A stretch of 6,668 nt of DNA from Clostridia bacterium (GTDB lineage: Bacteria; Bacillota; Clostridia; Oscillospirales; Butyricicoccaceae): the NCBI GenBank assembly GCA_017547995.1, contig JAFYNW010000041.1, positions 1 through 6,668 of the forward strand, written 5' to 3'. The notes below the pieces were generated by a model. It worked only from the letters and a program-made list of their open reading frames with translations. It searched no databases and was not told the origin of the DNA. Below are positions 1-5,124 of the stretch, in pieces. How positions within the stretch are numbered: the first letter of the stretch is position 1; each line of letters opens with the position of its first letter. The position numbers and the translations under genes were made by a program.

Positions 1-880
1 GACACTTGCAGGCACTATGGATTATACAATCGTCGTTTCCGCTACAGCCTCCGAGCTTGCGCCAATGCAGTACATTGCGCCATATACAGGCTGTACAATC
101 GGCGAACACTTTATGCATCAGGGTAAGGACGTATTGGTAATTTACGACGACCTCAGTAAGCATGCTGTGGCATATCGTACAATTTCCCTCCTCATCCGTC
201 GTCCACCGGGACGTGAAGCATATCCTGGTGACGTTTTCTATCTCCATTCACGTCTTCTCGAACGTGCAGCTCAGCTTTCCGATGAGCTCGGCGGCGGCAG
301 CCTTACTGCCCTCCCAATCATCGAAACACAGGCGGGCGACGTTTCCGCATATATCCCAACAAACGTTATCTCCATCACAGATGGTCAGATCTTCCTTGAA
401 ACAGAGCTCTTCAACTCAGGTGTTCTCCCTGCGGTTAACCCTGGTATTTCTGTTTCCCGTGTTGGTGGTGATGCACAGATCAAGGCGATGAAGAAGGTTG
501 CAGGCTCTCTCAAGCTTCTCTATTCCCAGTACAGAGAGCTCCAGAGCTTTGCTCAGTTCGGCTCGGACCTCGATGCCGATACAAAGGCTCGTCTTGCACA
601 GGGTGAAAGAATCGTTGCTGTTCTCAAGCAGAAGAACAACGAGCCTGTTGAGGTTGCTCTCCAGGTATGTATTATCTATGCAGTTACAAACGGCTTCCTC
701 AAGAATATCGCAGTGGAAAACGTTCCTGAATTCGAGCTCCGTATGCGCGAGTTTATGGAAAATCGTCATGCAGACGTTCTTGAAACAATCCGTACAACAG
801 GCAAGATGGAAGCTGACACAGCAGAAAAGCTTGCTGCTGCACTTACAGAATTGCTGGCTGAGTTCCAGTCTGCAGTGTAA
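1..880 (+). CDS. atpA: F1F0 ATP synthase subunit alpha (5' end missing)
   Basis: Regulatory, non-catalytic nucleotide-binding alpha subunit of the F1 sector of ATP synthase (cytoplasmic face of the membrane), alternating with beta in the alpha3beta3 ring. The reading frame is open from base 2, so the ATG at 17 is an internal Met within the conserved stretch TLAGTMDYTIVVSATAS, not the start. About 292 codons are visible, roughly the C-terminal 55-60% of a usual ~500-residue protein; the P-loop lies upstream of the window. Counting from the Met at 17, I see the Walker B-like strand VLVIYDDLSKHA (39-50), the RRPPGREAYPGDVFYLHSRL block (61-80), the alpha/beta signature PAVNPGISVS (138-147) and, directly after it, Arg148 of SRVGG, which family knowledge identifies as the arginine finger reaching into the beta catalytic site. 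A helical C-terminal domain follows. atpG starts 15 bases after the stop, so the genes are in one operon. No frameshift or missing key residue is seen. Confidence 0.98.
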   Translation, partial: TLAGTMDYTIVVSATASELAPMQYIAPYTGCTIGEHFMHQGKDVLVIYDDLSKHAVAYRTISLLIRRPPGREAYPGDVFYLHSRLLERAAQLSDELGGGSLTALPIIETQAGDVSAYIPTNVISITDGQIFLETELFNSGVLPAVNPGISVSRVGGDAQIKAMKKVAGSLKLLYSQYRELQSFAQFGSDLDADTKARLAQGERIVAVLKQKNNEPVEVALQVCIIYAVTNGFLKNIAVENVPEFELRMREFMENRHADVLETIRTTGKMEADTAEKLAAALTELLAEFQSAV

Positions 881-886
881 AGGAGG
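881..886 (+). promoter_or_regulatory. Ribosome binding site of atpG
   Basis: A full AGGAGG Shine-Dalgarno sequence begins directly after the atpA stop codon, 9 bases before the ATG at 896. It fixes the atpG start. Confidence 0.9.
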
Positions 887-895
887 GAGCTTAAT

Positions 896-1741
896 ATGGC
901 AGGTGTTTCCACCAAAGCAATCAAAAACCGTATCCGTAGTATGGAAAGCACAAAGCAGATTACCAAGGCTATGGAAATGGTGGCAGCCTCCAAGCTCCGC
1001 AGAGCTCAGGCGCAGGTGCTTTCATCCCGCCCTTATTTTGAAATACTCTACTCCACAATCCACGATATCGTAGATGCAAACCGTGATTTCTCATCTCCAT
1101 ATCTTTCTGAAAGAAAGGGCAAGAAGGTCGCTTACGTTGTAATCGCAGGTGACAGAGGCCTTGCAGGCGGATATAACAGCAATATCCTCAAGCTTGTTAT
1201 GGCAGATGCGAAGGACAAGGAAGCAACAGTGCTTCCTGTTGGTAAAAAAGCCGTCGACTTTTTCAATTCGAAAAAGATTCCGATGCTTACTGCAAATTAT
1301 GCACACGCTGAATCGGTTTCTGTCGGCGACTGCTTCACTATGGCAAATAACCTCTGCAAGAGATATCTTGCAGGTGAGTTTGACGAGATTTACGTGGCAT
1401 ATACCAACTTCGTGTCGGTATTGTCCCAGACTCCGCTCATCCTCAAGCTTTTGCCACTTTCCCGCAGTGAAGAAGCAGCGAAGTCCACTGTAAACAGTGA
1501 TATGCTCTACGAGCCAAATCCTGAAGAGGTTTTTGAAGCTGTCGTTCCTGAATATTTAGGCGGCATAGTCTATGGCGCTCTCTGCGAAAGCAGAGCGGCA
1601 GAGCAGGCGGCAAGACGTACTGCTATGGACTCTGCAACTCAGAATGCCGAAGAAATGATCGCAGACCTGAGTCTCAAGTTCAACCGTGCAAGACAGGCTG
1701 CTATCACTCAGGAAATCACAGAAATCGTCGTGGGTTCTTAA
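896..1741 (+). CDS. atpG: F1F0 ATP synthase subunit gamma
   Basis: Central rotary stalk of F1: its long N- and C-terminal helices form the coiled-coil shaft that turns inside alpha3beta3 and couples proton (or sodium) flow to ATP synthesis. The protein has 281 residues, close to the usual 280-300. The N-terminal helix is typical (VSTKAIKNRIRSMESTKQIT from residue 4, then KAMEMVAASKLRRAQ). The Rossmann-like middle domain contains VAYVVIAGDRGLAGGYNSN (78-96). The C-terminal helix carries RRTAMDSATQNAEEMI (240-255) and the signature start ITQEITEIVVGS (270-281). The protein ends at the Gly of the usual G-A pair in that signature, so the tail is a few residues shorter than in many homologues. The start is the ATG preceded by AGGAGG at 881. 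It lies between atpA and atpD, as in nearly all bacterial atp operons. Confidence 0.98.
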   Translation: MAGVSTKAIKNRIRSMESTKQITKAMEMVAASKLRRAQAQVLSSRPYFEILYSTIHDIVDANRDFSSPYLSERKGKKVAYVVIAGDRGLAGGYNSNILKLVMADAKDKEATVLPVGKKAVDFFNSKKIPMLTANYAHAESVSVGDCFTMANNLCKRYLAGEFDEIYVAYTNFVSVLSQTPLILKLLPLSRSEEAAKSTVNSDMLYEPNPEEVFEAVVPEYLGGIVYGALCESRAAEQAARRTAMDSATQNAEEMIADLSLKFNRARQAAITQEITEIVVGS

Positions 1742-1760
1742 AGAAATTGACACAATAATA

Positions 1761-1765
1761 AGGAG
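1761..1765 (+). promoter_or_regulatory. Ribosome binding site of atpD (decides the start)
   Basis: AGGAG lies 9 bases before the ATG at 1775. An in-frame TTG at 1766 directly abuts this AGGAG and would leave no spacing, so initiation should be at 1775. Confidence 0.85.
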
Positions 1766-1774
1766 TTGAATCCT

Positions 1775-3169
1775 ATGTCTAATAATAAAGGGGCAGTTAT
1801 CCAGGTAATGGGTCCTGTTCTGGATATCCGCTTTTCCGATGCGGCTCTGCCGGATTTGCTCAATGCCATCGAAATCCCTCACGGGGACAATACAATCGTA
1901 GCCGAAGTTGCCCAGCACATCGGTGACAACGTTGTACGATGCATTGCTATGAGCTCGACAGACGGCTTGCAGAGAGGCGCAGAAGCTATCGACACAGGCG
2001 CGCCAATCAGCGTTCCTGTCGGTGACGAATGTCTCGGCAGAGTATTCAATCTGCTCGGTCAGCCAATCGACAACCGTGAGGCTGTAAAGGGCGCTGAACG
2101 CTGGCCTATTCACCGTGCGGCACCATCTTACGAAGAACAGCGTCCTGCTACAGAAATTCTCGAAACAGGTATCAAGGTTATCGATATGATCTGTCCTTAC
2201 GCAAAGGGCGGTAAGATCGGTCTCTTCGGCGGTGCAGGTGTTGGTAAGACAGTTCTTATCCAGGAGCTTATTTATAATATCGCAACAGCACATAATGGTT
2301 ATTCCGTCTTCACAGGCGTTGGTGAACGCACACGTGAAGGTAATGACCTTTACAACGAAATGACTGAATCCGGCGTTATCAACAAGACAGCCATGGTATT
2401 CGGTCAGATGAACGAACCACCTGGAGCACGTATGCGCGTAGGTCTTTCCGGTCTTACAATGGCTGAATACTTCCGCGATGCAAAGCATCAGGACGTGCTT
2501 CTGTTCATCGATAATATTTTCCGCTTTACTCAGGCAGGCTCTGAAGTTTCCGCGCTTCTCGGCCGTATGCCTTCTGCCGTAGGTTATCAGCCTACTCTGG
2601 CAACTGAAATGGGCGCACTTCAGGAACGTATCACATCCACACAGAACGGCTCCATCACATCCGTTCAGGCTGTTTACGTGCCGGCCGACGACCTTACTGA
2701 CCCGGCTCCTGCTACAACGTTCGCTCATCTGGACGCGACAACAGTTCTCGACCGTGGTATCGCATCTCTCGGTATCTATCCTGCGGTTGACCCACTCGAC
2801 TCCACGTCCAGAATCCTTTCTCCTGAAATCGTAGGTATTGAGCATTATGAAACAGCACGTGCTGTTCAGAGCATTCTCCAGCGCTATAAGGAACTGCAGG
2901 ACATCATCGCTATCATGGGTATGGACGAACTGAGCGAAGAAGATAAGCTCACAGTTAATCGTGCACGTAAGATTCAGCGTTTCCTCTCTCAGCCATTCCA
3001 CGTTGCTGAACAGTTCACAGGCTATAAGGGTAAATACGTTCCTCTCAAGGACACAATCAGATCCTTCAAGGAAATCATCGAAGGCAAGCACGACCAGATC
3101 CCTGAATCCTACTTCCTGTACGCAGGCACTATTGATGACGTAGTGGAAAAATGGAAGGGTGATAACTAA
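1775..3169 (+). CDS. atpD: F1F0 ATP synthase subunit beta (catalytic)
   Basis: Catalytic subunit of F1, which makes ATP from ADP and Pi (or hydrolyses ATP in reverse, common in fermenters that need to maintain a membrane potential). The protein has 464 residues, the normal family length. The N-terminal beta-barrel is followed by the nucleotide-binding domain: P-loop GGAGVGKT (152-159), GERTREGN (183-190) with the catalytic Glu184, Walker B VLLFIDNIFR (241-250, Asp246), Tyr335 of the adenine pocket in GIYPAVDP, and the alpha/beta signature PAVDPLDSTS (336-345). The C-terminal domain carries the DELSEED loop intact (384-390), the contact with gamma and epsilon. The start is the ATG at 1775 rather than the in-frame TTG at 1766, because only the ATG is properly spaced from the AGGAG. 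The last base of the TAA stop is the first base of the atpC ATG, suggesting translational coupling and matched amounts of the two subunits. Confidence 0.99.
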   Translation: MSNNKGAVIQVMGPVLDIRFSDAALPDLLNAIEIPHGDNTIVAEVAQHIGDNVVRCIAMSSTDGLQRGAEAIDTGAPISVPVGDECLGRVFNLLGQPIDNREAVKGAERWPIHRAAPSYEEQRPATEILETGIKVIDMICPYAKGGKIGLFGGAGVGKTVLIQELIYNIATAHNGYSVFTGVGERTREGNDLYNEMTESGVINKTAMVFGQMNEPPGARMRVGLSGLTMAEYFRDAKHQDVLLFIDNIFRFTQAGSEVSALLGRMPSAVGYQPTLATEMGALQERITSTQNGSITSVQAVYVPADDLTDPAPATTFAHLDATTVLDRGIASLGIYPAVDPLDSTSRILSPEIVGIEHYETARAVQSILQRYKELQDIIAIMGMDELSEEDKLTVNRARKIQRFLSQPFHVAEQFTGYKGKYVPLKDTIRSFKEIIEGKHDQIPESYFLYAGTIDDVVEKWKGDN

Positions 3170-3573
3170 TGAACGGCTTCCCGTTGAAAATAGTCACTCC
3201 GGACGGTCTGCAGTTTGACGGTATTGCCGAAGAAATCGTCGTAAGAACAACGACAGGTGACCTCGGTATCCTTGCAGGACATATCAACTGTATCGCTCCT
3301 CTCGGTATGGGGCAGGCGACAGTTGTAATCGACGGACAGAAGAAATATGCCGCTTGTATCGGCGGTATGATATCCTCTGTAAACGGCTCTGTAACCTTGT
3401 TGCCGACTACTTTCGAGTGGGCGGACAAGATTGACGTAGAGCGCGCAGACGCATCACAGATGCGTGCAAAGGCGGTTATTGCCGATAAAAACTCTACAAG
3501 CACAGAAATCCGTATGGCTGAAGCACGTCTCAAGCGTGCCCTCATCCGTAAAAACGTCGCAAATCTTAAGTAA
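3169..3573 (+). CDS. atpC: F1F0 ATP synthase subunit epsilon
   Basis: Epsilon sits on the gamma shaft, helps couple F1 to the F0 c-ring and inhibits ATP hydrolysis when its C-terminal helices extend. The protein has 134 residues, the typical length. The N-terminal beta-sandwich has the hallmark LKIVTPDGLQFDG (6-18) and the TTTGDLGILAGH block (27-38). The C-terminal helical hairpin (about 84-134) contains IDVERA (88-93), matching the I(L)DxxRA motif that binds ATP in the Bacillus PS3 epsilon subunit, followed by the basic second helix RLKRALIRKNV. The ATG overlaps the atpD stop by one base; the GGAAGGGTGA sequence ending atpD at 3153-3162 serves as the ribosome binding site. It is the last gene of the operon, with the terminator starting immediately after its stop. 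Confidence 0.97.
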   Translation: MNGFPLKIVTPDGLQFDGIAEEIVVRTTTGDLGILAGHINCIAPLGMGQATVVIDGQKKYAACIGGMISSVNGSVTLLPTTFEWADKIDVERADASQMRAKAVIADKNSTSTEIRMAEARLKRALIRKNVANLK

Positions 3574-3577
3574 AAAT

Positions 3578-3606
3578 AAAAGCCACTCCATAGGGGTGGC
3601 TTTTTT
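3578..3606 (+). terminator. Rho-independent terminator of the atp operon, probably bidirectional
   Basis: A 12-bp stem (3578-3589 with 3593-3604, one G-T pair at 3587/3595) closes on a 3-base ATA loop. The GC-rich core is GCCACTCC / GGGGTGGC, and the T-run extends to 3606. Read on the minus strand, the same hairpin is followed by TTTTATTTTTA, so it can also stop the dinB transcript arriving from the right. It begins four bases after the atpC stop codon. Confidence 0.95.
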
Positions 3607-3634
3607 GTCATTCAGAATGCAGTGAAGAATCTCC
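3607..3634. repeat. Fragment resembling a dispersed intergenic repeat
   Basis: The stretch contains GTCATTCAGAATGCAG followed by TGAAGAATCTCC. It closely resembles a short sequence I remember from intergenic regions of many bacteria, of the form GTCATTCTGAGCG..AGCGAAGAATCT. The resemblance is from memory and only one copy is present here. No gene is seen between the terminator and the end of dinB. Confidence 0.4.
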
Positions 3635-3651
3635 TTCGTTTGGCGCAATCC

Positions 3652-3695
3652 TACAGCCGTCTGTAAACGTAGGGCGGAGGCTTGCTCCCGACGCG
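3652..3695. repeat. Imperfect hairpin element downstream of dinB
   Basis: Two adjacent small inverted repeats lie here: TACAG-CCGT-CTGTA (3652-3665), then CGTAGGGCGGAG-GCTTG-CTCCCGACG (3668-3693), where GGAG pairs with CTCC and CGT with ACG. The second has the same outline (GTAGGG, then GG, then CTCCCG or TTCCCG and a GC) as the element at 4945-4972 upstream of dinB. Similar GTAGGG...CCCGC palindromes are, from memory, scattered between genes of many Clostridia. The element would lie in the 3' untranslated part of the dinB mRNA. Confidence 0.4.
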
Positions 3696-3704
3696 AAAAA
3701 ACAA

Positions 3705-4904
3705 TCACTTCTTCTTTCCGCTCAATTCAGCACCGAAGCTTATAGCACCCTTGCCAAACTGATTCCTTATCTTATCACACACCGCGTCCAGCTTTTTATG
3801 CTTTTCGCTGGCGATGGCATCAGCAATTGTCATCTGACTTTCGTCCTTTTCGGTCAGGTCGTTGAGACCAACACCGATAAGTCGCACAGGCTTGCCATTC
3901 CACAGTGCTTCGTAAAGATTTTTGAAGGTTTTATAGATATAATCGGTGTCGTCAGTAGGAACTTTCACCTTGGTCTGCTTACTGAATACTGTAAAGTCGG
4001 AATACTTTACTTGTACCGATATTGTTGAACATTCGTACTTTTCTGCTCTCATTCTCATGCACACGGTCTGTGCAAGACGCATCAGCACAAGGTTAGCCTC
4101 CTCAAGACTCGTCACGTCGCGTGAAAGTGTAGTTGAGTTGGAAAAGCTCTTTGCTGCAGTTGTGCCCGTCGGCACAACCGGGGAGTTGTCAATGCCGTTT
4201 GCATACTTCCATAAGGTCAGACCATGGCTTTTGAGCAGCTTTATAATATATTCCTGGTCGCACTTTGCCAGCTTGCCGATGGTGTCTATGCCGTGATTGA
4301 GAAGCACCTTTTCCGAGCTTTTGCCCACCATAAACAACTCACGCACAGGAAGTGGCCATAGCTTTTCCTCAAGCTCGTGATGGAAAAGTGAATGGACAAG
4401 GTCAGGCTTTTTAAGCTCGCCTGCCATTTTTGCGAGGATTTTGTTTGGCGCAACACCGATGTTTACAGTAAAGCCGAAGGTCGCCTTAATCCGCTCCTTC
4501 AGCTCGAAGGCCGCCTTCATAGGCTCGCCGTGAATCCCCTCGAGCCCCGTATAATCGAGAAAGCCTTCATCTATTGAAAATCTTTCCACAAGCGGGGAAT
4601 AATCGTCAAGCAATTCGAAAAGTTTGTGTGACGTCTCGCTGTAATATTGATGGTCGGCAGGCACAACGAGAAGCTCAGGGCATTTCTGCCTTGCTTCAAA
4701 AAGTGATTCGCCCGTCTTTACGCCAAATCTCTGGGCAAGAATGGACTTTGCAAGGACAACGCCGTGACGGGACTTTTCATCGCCGCCGATGGCGGCGGGA
4801 ATATCGCGAAGGTCGCACAAGCCTTCGCTGAGTCTTTTTACAGACGTCCAGGAAAGGTAGGCCGAATTGACGTCAATATGGAAAATTATTCTGTTTTTAG
4901 ACAT
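3705..4904 (-). CDS. dinB: DNA polymerase IV (Y-family translesion polymerase)
   Basis: Error-prone polymerase that copies past damaged template bases; cytoplasmic, without a proofreading domain. The protein has 399 residues. The palm begins with RIIFHIDVNSAYLSW (5-19): Asp11 is the first metal ligand and Tyr16 the steric gate against ribonucleotides. SIDEGFLDYTG (110-120) gives Asp112 and Glu113. The Y-family block VNIGVAPNKILAKMAGELKK (147-166) is intact. The thumb has PVRELFMVGKSSEKVL (186-201) and GIDTIGKLA (205-213), and the little-finger domain runs from about 245 to 350. Where clostridial and Bacillus relatives often carry a QLSLF-type clamp motif, this protein has QMTIA (357-361), a degenerate match. 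The start ATG has AGGAGG 7 bases upstream (4912-4917). It is convergent with the atp operon and divergent from the MATE gene, so it is transcribed alone. A LexA box in its promoter indicates SOS control. The symbol dinB is used for the family; a paralogue elsewhere is possible. Confidence 0.95.
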   Translation of the reverse strand: MSKNRIIFHIDVNSAYLSWTSVKRLSEGLCDLRDIPAAIGGDEKSRHGVVLAKSILAQRFGVKTGESLFEARQKCPELLVVPADHQYYSETSHKLFELLDDYSPLVERFSIDEGFLDYTGLEGIHGEPMKAAFELKERIKATFGFTVNIGVAPNKILAKMAGELKKPDLVHSLFHHELEEKLWPLPVRELFMVGKSSEKVLLNHGIDTIGKLAKCDQEYIIKLLKSHGLTLWKYANGIDNSPVVPTGTTAAKSFSNSTTLSRDVTSLEEANLVLMRLAQTVCMRMRAEKYECSTISVQVKYSDFTVFSKQTKVKVPTDDTDYIYKTFKNLYEALWNGKPVRLIGVGLNDLTEKDESQMTIADAIASEKHKKLDAVCDKIRNQFGKGAISFGAELSGKKK

Positions 4905-4911
4905 AAATCCG

Positions 4912-4917
4912 CCTCCT
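4912..4917 (-). promoter_or_regulatory. Ribosome binding site of dinB
   Basis: A full AGGAGG on the minus strand, 7 bases before the ATG at 4904, confirms this start. Confidence 0.9.
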
Positions 4918-4944
4918 TTTTAGTGTTTCTTGCCCTGCAAAAGT

Positions 4945-4972
4945 GTAGGGGAGGGTCTATGGGCCTTCCCGC
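4945..4972. repeat. GC-rich hairpin element in the dinB leader
   Basis: GGGGAGG (4948-4954) pairs with CCTTCCC (4964-4970), seven pairs with one G-T, around a 9-base loop. It is preceded by GTAG sequence and followed by GC. The short arms CTGC (4935-4938) and GCAG (4971-4974) could extend it across a bulge. It lies between the predicted dinB transcription start and its ribosome binding site, so it is part of the 5' leader. The outline GTAGGG...CCCGC resembles the element at 3668-3695 on the other side of dinB. It could be a decayed dispersed palindrome or a structured leader; no T-run follows it on the dinB strand, so it is not an obvious terminator. Confidence 0.4.
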
Positions 4973-4992
4973 AGAAAAGATAATTCAGCAAA

Positions 4993-5004
4993 GAACATCT
5001 GTTC
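4993..5004 (-). promoter_or_regulatory. LexA (SOS) operator of dinB
   Basis: GAACATCTGTTC is an exact GAAC-N4-GTTC, the Firmicutes LexA recognition core; read on the + strand the next base after GTTC is G, extending the match on that side. It begins nine bases downstream of the predicted dinB -10 element, covering the expected transcription start region, a position where bound LexA would block the polymerase. It is 88 bases upstream of the dinB start codon and about 80 bases from the MATE -10, so it most likely serves dinB only. Confidence 0.88.
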
Positions 5005-5013
5005 GTTAACTAT

Positions 5014-5042
5014 ATCTTACCACATATTGAATAAAAAGTAAA
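5014..5042 (-). promoter_or_regulatory. Predicted sigma-A promoter of dinB
   Basis: On the minus strand, TTTACT (5037-5042) as -35 and TAAGAT (5014-5019) as -10 are separated by 17 bases. TGG directly before the -10 gives an extended -10 (TGn). Transcription would start near 5007, at the edge of the LexA box, leaving a leader of about 100 bases. Confidence 0.65.
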
Positions 5043-5054
5043 TATTTGCAAATA
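5043..5054. promoter_or_regulatory. Perfect palindrome between divergent promoters, possible operator
   Basis: TATTTGCAAATA is a perfect 12-base palindrome abutting the dinB -35 and about 30 bases upstream of the MATE -10. It could bind a dimeric regulator, but the surrounding DNA is very AT-rich, so chance is a serious alternative. Confidence 0.25.
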
Positions 5055-5060
5055 AATCTA

Positions 5061-5089
5061 TGGTAAAGCAGGAGATAATGTGATATAAT
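5061..5089 (+). promoter_or_regulatory. Predicted sigma-A promoter of the MATE gene
   Basis: A perfect TATAAT (5084-5089) is preceded by TGA (5081-5083), forming an extended -10. The best -35 candidate at 17-base spacing, TGGTAA (5061-5066), matches TTGACA at only three positions, so the promoter probably leans on the extended -10. The start would be near 5096, giving a short leader of about 29 bases. Confidence 0.7.
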
Positions 5090-5110
5090 AACTCTAATAT
5101 AAAAAACTAC

Positions 5111-5115
5111 GGAGG
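5111..5115 (+). promoter_or_regulatory. Ribosome binding site of the MATE gene
   Basis: GGAGG lies 9 bases before the ATG at 5125 and supports this start. Confidence 0.85.
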
Positions 5116-5124
5116 AAACTCAAA

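Noticed and set aside
17..19. ATG at 17 as a gene start
   Set aside because: The frame is open and conserved upstream of it, and the P-loop half of AtpA is missing, so the gene is cut by the window edge.
498..1073. A 191-codon + strand frame overlapping atpA and atpG
   Set aside because: It is out of frame with both conserved genes, rich in Ser/Leu/Arg as expected for a shifted reading, and has no ribosome binding site.
1766..1768. TTG as the atpD start
   Set aside because: It touches the AGGAG with no spacing, and adds three residues ahead of the typical N-terminus; the ATG at 1775 is correctly spaced.
1747..1776. TTGACA at 1747-1752 as the -35 of an internal promoter before atpD
   Set aside because: No acceptable -10 lies 16-19 bases downstream (ATCCTA or TCCTAT at best), and it lies in a short intra-operon gap.
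1556..3091. A 511-codon open frame on the minus strand opposite atpD and the end of atpG
   Set aside because: It lies fully antisense to two unmistakable conserved genes. The predicted protein is rich in Cys and His with no recognisable domain, and it is open only because the biased atp codons avoid reverse-strand stops.
3454..3708. A small minus-strand frame across the terminator and atpC end
   Set aside because: It runs through the terminator hairpin, overlaps atpC in antisense, and has no family resemblance.
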